From positions 3,029,189 through 3,093,188 of the forward strand of contig ML133401.1 in NCBI GenBank assembly GCA_003864495.1: a stretch of DNA of 64,000 nt, read 5' to 3'. The notes under the pieces are model-generated. The model saw only the letters and a program-made list of their open reading frames with translations. It did no database searches and had not been told where the DNA came from. Both the position numbers and the translations under genes were made by a program. Within the stretch, counting starts at the first letter, position 1, and each line of letters opens with the position of its first letter. Below, piece after piece: positions 33,383 to 43,339 of the stretch. Source of the DNA: Nemopilema nomurai (lineage: Eukaryota; Cnidaria; Scyphozoa; Rhizostomeae; Rhizostomatidae).

Positions 33383-34570
33383 TGCATCAATATGTGAAAA
33401 TTATTTTTCATTTCACTGGCTTTGTTGAATTGACTGATTCTGAGATTTTGAATTCAAAAGTCATTAGATTTGATTTCGTAATGTAGTTGCCTATAAACAT
33501 TGACTTCTTTCATTTAATGTCTAGCCTCTCCCCAGGGCGAAAAGAAACAGTGTTATTTTGACCTATTCTTAATTTTCCACCCCTAAATGATTATTTGAGG
33601 CCAACTTTCTGACACAGTTTGCCTGAAAATGTTTAGAAAATTTTAATCCACTATGTACCCAATTTGAAGCTTTTCCTTGTTTTTCTTGACTTGATCTTTA
33701 TCAATAATGTCCCAAACTCATGAAGAAGATTTTTTGGTTTAGTTTCGCGTCTGTGATTATGCCAAACAGTTCGTCAATTTCACGCAATAAGTGTGCCAGA
33801 ATTTTCAAGATAGAGACGAAGATAAAATATGAACAAAAAGAATCTTTTTACATCTTATATGAAAATGTGACGTGATTGTTTGATAAACTAGGGCAACGAA
33901 TCAAAATAGCTTTGTTTTCGTAATTTTTTTCAACGTTCAAGGTTAAAATAAAGTTTGAGGGAGATAATTTCTTCTATCCTTTTAAATATCAACATCAGCC
34001 AAGCATTGTCTAAAAAGGACTTTTTCAACAGCAGAAGGTCAGAATACATGTAAAATTGTAAAATGCATGAAGTGGTTGTTGTTGCTGATTATTCATCGAA
34101 CCCTTTGCTTCTGTGGGTATTTCCCACTATTAGTGGCTACAATCGCTACTATTACTGGCTACACAGCTCTGAAATGCAATCGCGTTTAAGAACGGGCTAT
34201 CTGGTGATGAATTGTGGGGTTTCTCGTTTCTTTGAGAAATATTAATATTAGAACGTGACCACCCCTAGAAATATTAGCACGTTAGACTCGGAAACACAAG
34301 AGCCTCAGTTTGAAGCCAAATGTGACGTCATTCTTAATTGAAAGTACGTTGAAACGAACGTTGTCAAAATATTATTTTGAAAAAAATAACTCGCTATACT
34401 TCGCGTGCTCCATTCGCAATCCCTTGCAATCGCTAGAATGGGATCCGCATAAGAGGAAGGAAAGAGGCTTCCCCATATAATATTTCAACATGCTTCAGTA
34501 TCAGTTCTAGAAAGCCCTTATAAGTTCTAAGAAGTAATTCCAATATCGACCATCGTATCAGGTTTAACGT
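33383..34570. other. 3' flank of BBOX1-like copy 2
   Basis: Mostly the shared segmental-duplication flank. Part of it (about 33,770-34,060) lacks a counterpart in copy 1, where the C-run is found instead. No gene seen. Confidence 0.4.
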
Positions 34571-34815
34571 ATGCGAGAGAGAGAGGAGAGAGAGAGAGGA
34601 GAGAGAGAGAGGAGAGAGAGAGGAGAGAGAGAGAGGAGAGAGAGAGGAGAGAGAGAGAGGAGAGAGAGAGAGGAAGAGAGAGAGGAGAGAGAGAGAGGAG
34701 AGAGAGAGAGGAGAGAGAGAGAGGAGAGAGAGAGGAGAGAGAGAGAGGAGAGAGAGAGAGGAGAGAGAGAGAGGAGAGAGAGAGAGGAGAGAGAGAGAGG
34801 AGAGAGAGAGAGAGA
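34571..34815. repeat. GA-rich tract, (GA)nG mirror repeat
   Basis: About 245 bases consisting almost only of gagagagagg-type units, all purine on +. It sits where the other LTR copies have a short 'gagagagagag' run, so it is probably an expansion inside an LTR. Confidence 0.95.
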
Positions 34816-35004
34816 CGTTTCCTGTTGTATTCTGTAGCTCTGTTTCTGACTGACTCTGACTCTGACTCTGACTTATCTGCTGATAAGGATGAGATGATGA
34901 AATGATGATGTAATGAGGATGGAAAAGTCTGGACTGAAGAGCGAGAAAAGGTCTGTCAGCATGACATGGTGTGACAATGGAAAGTAGACAAAGGAGTCAC
35001 TACA
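34816..35004 (-). mobile_element. partial LTR of the local family
   Basis: From 'gacgtttcctgttgtattct' to GTCACTACA this matches the later part of the solo LTR at 26.3 kb. The part before the GA tract is missing or reduced to 'gtttaacgt'. It directly follows the end of segmental-duplication copy 2. Confidence 0.7.
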
Positions 35005-37735
35005 GATCATCGAAAACGAATTGACTATAGGGGTTGGTAGTTATACCTGTTGTACTCAAAGTTGAACAGCAATAAGAAAGGGTTCCAGCTCATGTGGCGT
35101 AAACAGTTTCGATCAATATAATTAGTTCTTGCAGACAAATGCATGGAGGGAATTTCTCGTGCTTTTTCGGTTACTTCATTTCCAACCGGGCGGTCGGTGG
35201 TCTAATTACACCGTATTTGCACGGGGCGGTCATTTGTACTTCAAATTTTGGGGTGAGAGCAAAATTTGAAAATGGAATAGCATATCTCGATGCATAAGAC
35301 AGGCACCGTGGAGCGTTGAGAAAAGTGTGGGGGTCTAAAAAAGTGGGGGGGGGGCCGAACCATTAAAAAAGCCTGTGTCCCAGCTCCCAAACTAAAAGTA
35401 TTTGGAGTTTGGGGCTCAGGCTACCCCCCCCCCTCCTGCTCCGCGGTGCCAGTAAGCTACTATCTTTCTATTTCTTTCTACATTACCTTAGAATATTGTG
35501 CTCTGTAGAGAGTAAGGGACCATGTCATCCTCTTCCTAGTTTACAAAGGGGAAGAACTACAGTAAATTCCCGCATATAAGAACCTACAAAAATAAAAACC
35601 TAGTGGCTGTTTTACCTTATTCATGCGCCTTGTAATTAAGAACCTGTTTCAGTGTGATTAAATATTTTAAGCTCTTATTCCAAGCAAAAATAAATAAATG
35701 CATAATGTGTTTTAAAAAACATCACTGCAATTGAAATATCCATGTCGCAAGTAAATTTCCTAAAATGTTGCTATAAACAGTTTTTGGTATACATATGAAG
35801 GAGAGCTTATACCAACTGAAGCACTGTTTATGAAGCACCTTTTGTTCCAAATCGCACCACAGCGTTAAAGTTGCCGATCTGAAAAAGCTGTACTTATTGA
35901 TTATAAAATTTGAAGACTACATGTATTTTGAATTCAGGCTGTCGCTGTCATGTGAAGGATTCCAGTACTTGCTTCGTGAATTGGTTTAAGATGCGATTAA
36001 GGCTGCAGGATTAACGCATTGTTCATTGGAAGTAGAGGATCGGTTTTCTTCCTTCCAGGAACTGAATTGCTCTACTTAGGTCCAGGAACTGCCGTCTGTC
36101 AGGAAGTTGAATATTGCAATATGGAAATAGTTCGCCGGCTATGTTTGTTTGATCTTCAAATCACATTGGGGTTTCTTTGAATTAGAGAACGATATAGGAC
36201 CATCTTTCCTGGCGGATTCAATAGAAGGAAAAATAAAAAAGTCATGATAATTCTGAATAATATTCAAGACATAATTTTTTCCTCAGCAAAGTAAGTATAA
36301 TTTGCGCAAGTGCGCAATCTTTTAAGTATTTTACCATTTCAGTCAAATATTGAATTTAAATAGAAGCAGTGAGGTTAAGCAGCTTCGCGTCATCTACACC
36401 ATTCTTAATGAATTTACATTCATTTTTTCATGCTGAAAGAGATAAAGTGGGAACTAAGATGTACAATGTTTCAGGAATGTGTTCTGTCCACAATGTCACA
36501 TTTTGTGCCTAACAATAAAAATCGTCCTGAAGTCAACAAAAAATGCAAAACTTTAGTGGATATATAGGACATTTTTTTAGACTTTTCGATTTTTTAATAG
36601 ATATTAACTTTTTTGTTTGGATTTTAGTCTTCCTGCCTTCTTCATAAAAATTCACAATGGCAGTTTGATACATCATATCCATGTGACGCAAAAACCTGGT
36701 GATAGTTCTATTTCAAGCAGTCCCAACCAGTCTTGATGGATTTCAGCTGCTCCAAATAACAGATTTGTGGGATTCACAGAGTCGGTAGGTTCATTCATGA
36801 TTCATTATTCCCTAACCAATAAACTAACTAACTGTACGACAATAGTATTTCCTGAAATATACAAACTGCACTGCTGCCTAGGTCTCACAATATAGTATAC
36901 CTTAGAAATATCACAATGCTTTACAAAGAAGACGTTCTTAAATCCAATCACAATTATAAAACAAAAGAAATAAAATACAAAGTCAAAAATAGCTGCATTT
37001 ACAATTTAGCCGTAACATAAGAAAACAGCATTTACTTTCTCGCATTCTCAGCAAAGCTGATCATAGAGGCCTAGATTGGATTTGAGTCGCTTTTGATCAA
37101 AACGATTCAAAAATTTTAACTAACGATTACAAAAATGGAATATGAAAATTTCTTCTTAATGTTAGATCAAAAGTTTTACATGCATAACAGCTGCGATGTA
37201 GACCCAGCGAGCAGCAAACAAAAATTTTTTAGAAAACACAGCATGGTAATGCAAAATTTTTCAAACGAACACATCTATTCATATGCAATTTGCTTTTCTC
37301 ACTTTTCTTCACACCTTTGTAGGTGATTTTTATTTGGCTGTGCAAAGCAGTGAACTAAGTAGATGTCCTGCATGAATGAAGAAATAATAGTAGAGAAGTG
37401 GGGAAAATCCAGAAAGTTAATAATTGGGAGGGGACAACTAGTCGGTATTTTAAATTAGGCCAAGTTGGCTTCTAGCAGCAACAACAACAGCCAAAATAGC
37501 ACCACCAACAACAACAACAGCTATCAATTAGTAGAGGTCGGAAGAGTTTTGATCTTTTAGCTGTTTTTCATAGTTTATGAGAGATCAAAAACAAAGAACC
37601 TGTTAAACGACCCCTGCATACATCATGGGCAAGGCGAGTGAAAGCGATGACAAAATGAAGGAATCGAGCTACTTCTTTGAAGGCAAGAAGGGCATCTTCT
37701 TACGTTGTCATTACGTTGTCAACGTAAGGCAAAAC
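35005..37735. other. long intergenic stretch
   Basis: I found no convincing exon. There are G- and C-runs at 35,343-35,352 and 35,427-35,436, and a CAA-rich run at about 37,478-37,520. The frame at 37,135-37,326 has no recognisable feature. Confidence 0.4.
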
Positions 37736-38326
37736 TTATCGAACGACGTCGCTTGAAATTTGCACAATATCTAATGAGGCTTCAAGATGATTTCCTTTCC
37801 ACTGCTTATAGTGGTTTTCAAACTGGAAAGCTATTTTGCTATCTTTGTAAAATAGTTTCAAAAGGAAACTACAGTAGAACGTCCCAGTAGTGCCAACTGT
37901 AAATTTTCTTAGAAAGACTTTACTTTGCAACACCCAAATCTGTACCCTTTTGTCTGCAGGCATCGATGGAAGAAGCAGAGTCAAGGAGATTTGGTAGATG
38001 CCAGGAACACCAAACATGATCGAAGTGTTATTGTCTCTCAGTGCAACATCATGGGACGAGAAAGAATGCGAAGGGTAGTCATCCCAAGCTATTTTATCTA
38101 GAACAAAAGAGAGGAAAGAGATTTCTTCAAAGCAAGCTAGACTGCAAATAATTCTGGCTTTCATTAAATGTGTTGGATTCACAAGCAGATGAATCTTCTT
38201 CAAAGGCATCTCACAAGGTTCAGTACACATACGCAACAGATTAGAACGAGAACCTAAAAGTAAGGTAGTAATTAAACATAAAACAGTTCCGAAATTCATA
38301 TTCAAATTTATATTGATTGATCTCAT
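37736..38326 (-). CDS. C1q/TNF-like jelly-roll protein
   Basis: An open minus frame of up to 196 codons. Its C-terminal about 120 residues (38097-37736) resemble the C1q/TNF jelly-roll: IAWDDYPSHSF, NNTSIMFGVPGIYQISLTLLL as the conserved GxY strand, GTFYCSFLLKL, and LEASLDIVQIS as the last strand. Such proteins are secreted or membrane-bound ligands or recognition molecules. Two readings exist. As a single exon it begins with a signal-peptide-like MNFGTVLCLITTLLLG. Alternatively an intron 38232-38098 (donor GTATGT, acceptor TTCTAG, phases compatible) removes the poorly conserved middle. The hydrophobic start could also be a translated pyrimidine tract (ending TTTTAG) of an intron, making 38097-37736 a terminal exon of a longer gene. 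Confidence 0.55.
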   Translation of the reverse strand: MRSININLNMNFGTVLCLITTLLLGSRSNLLRMCTEPCEMPLKKIHLLVNPTHLMKARIICSLACFEEISFLSFVLDKIAWDDYPSHSFSSHDVALRDNNTSIMFGVPGIYQISLTLLLPSMPADKRVQIWVLQSKVFLRKFTVGTTGTFYCSFLLKLFYKDSKIAFQFENHYKQWKGNHLEASLDIVQISSDVVR

Positions 38327-38764
38327 TATAGAACTATAAAAAACATACTATAGTTTGACAATTATTAGGCTAGGGGGGAGGGTGGGGGTGGTTGTGCTGT
38401 AAAAGTGAGCCTTTCTGTGAGCATACCTGTTTTCTGAAGTGCCATTGGTATGAAATGCGCGTACACTACAAATTCAAAAAAAAGTTGTTGATGGTGGCAA
38501 TATTCAAGAAACATAACGTTCAGTAAGAGCTATGATGAAGTCAAACATAGATATGCCATTAAAGAGTGGAAAAGTTGAAGTGTTATGTTAAAGGCATTGC
38601 GTCGTCGTAAATGGAAAGCGTATACCCAAACTGCAAAAGTTGCTAAAATTTGATGTTAACCTCGGTTAGAAAGAATTTTGTGAAATCGAGGCTAGCCTGG
38701 GAAAAATCGGTGTATAACAAACTTTGCCCTGGGGGCAAATTTGGACAAGCCGAAGAGAATAGCC

Positions 38765-38890
38765 CGATTAACCTCATGTCATACACGTCGAGGATTTTTT
38801 TGACTGCATCAACGAATCACAGATCGGTCAGGGTCAGGGATCGCTCTACTGAATATATGACATCTAGCAAAACATGGTACCTCTCCGGAT
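38765..38890 (-). repeat. dispersed repeat, inverted partner of 28.8 kb
   Basis: Inverted copy of about 28,763-28,895; see that entry. Here the frame on the minus strand continues for some 40 more codons beyond the shared part. Confidence 0.6.
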
Positions 38891-39199
38891 TGTCCAAATT
38901 TGCCGCCCTGGCCATGGGTTAAAGATGGGATGGGTTCAAGAAGAGCGCCAGCTTGTTTTGAGCCAGAACTGACCCTGATTCAGTTAGAAAATCTTAATCA
39001 AAACGAAGTGAAATTAAACAGCGCCTATTTGAGAACAATTAAGCAAAATTTACGAACACAGTTTGTTGCATATTTCATCATGTTGTATGTGTTATGTTGT
39101 GTCATGTTATTATAGTTTTGGTCTGTATAAATTCTTGATTACTAACGGAGAGCCGATATGAACAGAACAGTGTGAAATTAAACTGACGAATAAATTTAC

Positions 39200-39411
39200 C
39201 TTTTCCATTCACTGTGTGGCTGGTTTTGGTTGTCAGGTTTCTTGCACTTGTTGGCTGTAACTTCGTTGGTGTGGTTTCCACTTCTTGGCTGACCTATTTC
39301 CAACGATGAAGCAGAATCACTAACTTGATCAACAACCGCAACAACTCTACGATTGTGTAACTCATTCGATTGAGCAATGCGATGCCTACGAGGCCCTATT
39401 GTTCCTCGCAG
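39200..39411 (-). CDS. possible exon with RRHR site (putative stalk)
   Basis: An open minus frame of about 70 codons ends at a GTAAAT donor (39199-39198). It encodes IGPRRHRIAQSNE, then VVAVVDQVSDSASS and a polar tail rich in Asn, Lys and Gln. RRHR fits a minimal furin-like site (R-x-x-R). Its phase at the donor does not fit the jelly-roll exon at 38097 directly, so another exon would be needed. Weak case on its own. Confidence 0.25.
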
Positions 39412-39807
39412 TCACGTGACTTTGCACAATCAACGACGAGTGTTCTAGTGGGGGTTTCCGGCGCAGTTCCCCATTTTGTCTCATGGGAACACGAGTTTTT
39501 TATGTCTGCGACTTTCCCATCGACGATGCGATGCGAGCAAAATTCTGATTATGGCGGCTGTATCAATTACAATACAAATCAGGCTCAATACATCACAAGG
39601 ATTCAGAAACCTATTTCTGTTATATACATATTCACACCGCGAAACATTCGGTCAAAGTTAAACATTGCGTGTGCTGTACGAATGTATGCTTTCGATGCGT
39701 TACCTTCACTACCCAAAAGAGGCGAATTATTTCACTTGGAATATGACACTTTCTGTCACTATTACACTGTAAAAACGGAGAAGATGCCTGTCTTTAACAT
39801 AAACCCG

Positions 39808-41340
39808 CCCAATCCCATAACCCCACTTCTCCACCCAATCCCACCACCTCAACTTCCAACCCCGCTAACTCACCACCCAGCCCCGCTAACTCACCAACCA
39901 CCCCTACCACTTTACCGCCAAACCTTAACACCTTCATACCCAACCCAATCACTTCCCCACCCAGCCCCGCCACCTCACCGCCCAGCCCCGCCACCTCACC
40001 TTCCAACCCCGCTAACTCACCACCCAGCCCCGCTAACTCACCAACCACCCCTACCACTTTACCGCCAAACCCTAACACTTTCACACCCAACCCAATCACT
40101 TCCCCGCCCAGCCCCGCCACTTCACCACCCAGCCACGGCACCTCACCTTCCAGCCCCGCCACTTCACCGCCCAGCCCCACCACCTCACCTTCCAGCCCCG
40201 CTAACTCACCACCCAGCCCCGCTAACTCACCAACCACCCCTACCACTTTACCGCCAACCTTAACACCTTCATACCCAACCCAATCACTTCCCCACCCAGC
40301 CCCGCCACCTCACCGCCCAGCCCCGCCACCTCACCTTCCAACCCCGCTAACTCACCACCTAGCCCCGCTAACTCACCAACCACCCCTACCACTTTACCGC
40401 CAAACCTTAACACCTTCATACCCAACCCAATCACTTCCCCACCCAGCCCCGCCACCTCACCGCCCAGCCCCGCCACCTCACCTTCCAACCCCGCTAACTC
40501 ACCACCCAGCCCCGCTAACTCACCAACCACCCCTACCACTTTACCGCCAAACCTTAACACCTTCATACCCAACCCAATCACTTCCCCACCCAGCCCCGCC
40601 ACCTCACCGCCCAGCCCCGCCACCTCACCTTCCAACCCCGCTAACTCACCACCCAGCCCCGCTAACTCACCAACTACCCCTGCCACTTTACCGCCAAACC
40701 TTAACACCTTCATACCCAACCCAATCACTTCCCCACCCGGCCCCGCCACCTCACCGCCCAGCCCCGCCACCTCACCGCCCAGCCCCGCCACCTCACCTTC
40801 CAGCCCCGCCACCTCACCGCCCAGCCCCGCCACCTCACCTTCCAACCCCGCTAACTCACCACCCAGCCCCGCTAACTCACCAACCACCCCTGCCACTTTA
40901 CCGCCAAACCCTAACACTTTCACACCCAACCCAATCACTTCCCCGCCCAGCCCCGCCACCTCACCGCCCAGCCACGCCACCTCACCTTCCAACCCCGCTA
41001 ACTCACCACCCAGCCCCGCTAACTCACCAACTACCCCTGCCACTTTACCGCCAAACCTTAACACCTTCATACCCAACCCAATCACTTCCCCACCCAGCCC
41101 CGCCACCTCACCGCCCAGCCCCGCCACCTCACCTTCCAACCCCGCTAACTCACCACCCAGCCCCGCTAACTCACCAACTACCCCTGCCACTTTACCGCCA
41201 AACCTTAATACCTTCATACCCAACCCAATCCACTTCCCCACCAGCCCGCCACCTCACCGCCCAGCCACGCCACCTCACCGCCCACCGCCACCGCCACTTC
41301 ACCGCCCAGCCCCGCCACCTAATCACCGTCCAAACCGCCA
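39808..41340. repeat. C-rich minisatellite with 21-bp units in 147-bp higher-order repeats
   Basis: Units of the type 'cacctcaccgcccagccccgc' (21 bases) are arranged in a larger period. The marker 'cttcatacccaacccaatca' or its variant tttcacaccc... recurs near 39,931, 40,079, 40,266, 40,413, 40,560, 40,707, 40,917, 41,064 and 41,211. Most spacings are about 147 (7 units), with longer ones near 187-189 and 210 that fit added 21-base units. The + strand is nearly free of G. Both strands stay open for hundreds of codons: Pro-rich on +, Gly/Leu/Val heptads (LGGEVAG) on -. Past 41,240 units degrade with frame changes. Confidence 0.92.
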
Positions 41341-41409
41341 CTTCACCGCCAAACCCTTACCCCCACCCAACCTAATCACCGTCCAACCCCGTAAACACTG
41401 TATCTTATC

Positions 41410-41653
41410 CAGAATAGAACTATACCTTAACATTTCCTACGTGTTGCTCTCCTGTTCCTGCAGTAGTAGTTTTACTCAACGCACCAATCGCAATACTGGC
41501 CGTAAGAACAATCGCAAGCCATTGGATTATCTGGCACAAGGTACATCGACGCCACCACGAGATATGTTGACTGTTGTTATTCAGTCTCTCCGTTTCAGCA
41601 TTCGGTTGCATTGTGCGAAGGCTGTTGTGGCGATGGCGAAGGGAAAGCCCCAC
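41410..41653 (-). CDS. possible exon with one transmembrane segment
   Basis: A minus frame from ATG 41653 encodes a polar, Arg-rich N terminus (MGLSLRHRHNSLRTM), then WWRRCTLCQ and a hydrophobic IIQWLAIVLTASIAIGAL, then a short polar part ending at a possible GTATAG donor. The arrangement fits a type-II membrane protein. It lies upstream, on the same strand, of the heptad minisatellite, the RRHR exon and the jelly-roll exon. No homology recognised. Confidence 0.3.
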
Positions 41654-41754
41654 TCAGAACTCGAAATGGCAGAGGTCCTCTGAAAAAGATTGATTACTCT
41701 AACTGTAATAAGCAATGTATTTAAAAAGGTGACTAAATATTGTTGCCGCAGTAC

Positions 41755-42927
41755 TATAGAAACGAGTTGTGATGGGTTCCTACCGACTGCGCTGCTCAAC
41801 CTCTATGGACGATCAGTGCCAAAGTTGTCTTGTTTAACGTGCAGAGAACACGGAGCCAGGCCGAGAGAGAGAGAGACGACGCGTTGTCTGTTGTTTTCTG
41901 TAGCTCTGTTCCTGACTGACTCTGGTTTACTTTACAATTATATTTATACTGATGGATCTAAGAATAAATTTGCTGACGAGGGATGAGAGAGGATGATGAA
42001 ATGGTGATGTAATGCGGATGGAAGAGTCTAGGCTGATGTGTCAGCATGACATGGTGTGACAATGGAAAGTGGACAAAGGAGTCACTACAAGAGCTCCCCT
42101 CCTAGAAGACAAGCGAAGCGAAGGATTCGAAAATGAAATTAAGTATTACAACTAACAATTAAGAAAGAGAGAAATGTGAATAAAATTACTAAATGTTCGA
42201 ATGTCCGTTTTCATTTTTCTGTGTGCTTGTCCGTGACTTGCGTTGACGTGGGGATTCCCTTGCAAGCAGGAAGAGCGAAGTTGTTCGACGGTGTCCAGGT
42301 TGAAATTCAAGGTTTTGTGAGTAGGTTTACCAAGAACCTGCGATGCTTGTTGTGTCCATGGTTTTGTGTGTTGGGTGACCAGGAACCAGAGTTGTGTTGC
42401 GTCCATGGTTTTATGAGTTGGATGACCAGGAACCAGCGATGATGCTTCGAGATGCAGCGTCGGCACGGCACGGAGTTCGAGAACGGCGATTCGGATCCGA
42501 GCGAGTGCTGTTGATGTGCATTGGGTTGCTTGCATGGCGAAGGATGAAAATCGTGTCCATATCGGCTGAGAAAGTCACGTCGTGGTCACCATTATAGAAA
42601 CGAGTTGTGATGGGTTCCTACCGACTGCGCTGCTCAACCTCTATGGACGATCAGTGCCAAAGTTGTCTTGTTTAACGTGCAGAGAACACGGAGCCAGGCC
42701 GAGAGAGAGAGAGACGACGCGTTGTCTGTTGTTTTCTGTAGCTCTGTTCCTGACTGACTCTGGTTTACTTTACAATTATATTTATACTGATGGATCTAAG
42801 AATAAATTTGCTGACGAGGGATGAGAGAGGATGATGAAATGGTGATGTAATGCGGATGGAAGAGTCTAGGCTGATGTGTCAGCATGACATGGTGTGACAA
42901 TGGAAAGTGGACAAAGGAGTCACTACA
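41755..42927 (-). mobile_element. complete miniature LTR retrotransposon (TRIM-like)
   Basis: Two LTRs of 335 bases (41,755-42,089 and 42,593-42,927) appear identical base for base when read through. They enclose 503 bases and are flanked by GTAC on both sides (41,751-41,754; 42,928-42,931). The minus strand is the sense strand: the primer binding site (42,575-42,591) starts TGGTGACCACGACGTGA one base after the LTR and would pair with the 3' end of tRNA-Trp with one mismatch, and a purine run (AGGAGGGGAGCTCT, 42,090-42,103) abuts the other LTR. LTR ends are TGTAG...CTATA on that strand. The interior has no gag or pol similarity, only a 127-codon minus frame without recognisable motifs, so movement would need proteins from another element. 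Confidence 0.88.
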
Positions 42928-43339
42928 GTACTTCTGTAAACTAAATATTTCTACAACTGTTTCATTATCCAACTACAGATCTCCTACGCGACTTCTCTCC
43001 AGAAAATGTAATTTGCTCTCCGTCTCTACACAGGAAAACGTCTGCGCTCAATCTCCTGGTTCCAAGAGAGTATTTTCCATACGTTCTCAAAGCAAATCTA
43101 ATCATTTTCTAAAACTTGGATTTCGTCCAGTCGATCGAAGAAGGCTTCGGAGAGAAACTAACTCATTCAAAAGTAGGAACTACACTTCTACTCTGATAAG
43201 GCATATTAACAATGAAAACTCATTTTCATCTCCAAGTATTGCACCACTGGTAGCTAATATTTTCCCATCACAGACAGGCGGGGGTTCAGTTGCAAACACA
43301 ACCAACTACTTCTCCGCGTGGCCTTCGGATCTCGTATAA
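42928..43339 (+). CDS. unrecognised open frame next to the LTR element
   Basis: A plus frame of about 136 codons starts right after the LTR and ends at 43,339. It is Ser-, Arg- and Asn-rich (RSQSKSNHFLKLGF, RPVDRRRLRRETNSF) with no known domain. The LTR element sits between a possible acceptor (gttgccgcag) and this frame, so it may once have been an exon, or it may be chance. Confidence 0.22.

Larger units (their letters stand above)
27626..34530 (+). repeat. segmental duplication, copy 2, enlarged by insertions
   Basis: Repeats the order of copy 1 (satellite, shared spacer, BBOX1-like gene, 3' flank). It is about 2.4 kb longer because of a longer satellite, a second satellite block, a Harbinger remnant, and a foldback element in intron 3. 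Shared flank similarity stops near 34,530, just before a GA-rich tract and LTR fragment. Confidence 0.85.

Noticed and set aside
34571..34837. Arg/Glu-rich ORF in the GA tract
   Set aside because: Simple-sequence translation with no start context or conservation.
39370..40263. 297-codon plus Pro-rich frame as a structural protein
   Set aside because: The non-repeat start has no signal peptide or domain, and the array shifts frame on + near 40,255; the minus strand is open longer.
41930..41990. YTDGSKN in a plus frame of the LTR, resembling RNase H
   Set aside because: It lies inside an LTR antisense to the element, has no other RNase H motif, and is followed at once by a stop; in the 26.3-kb copy the Gly-Ser context is altered. 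Chance similarity.
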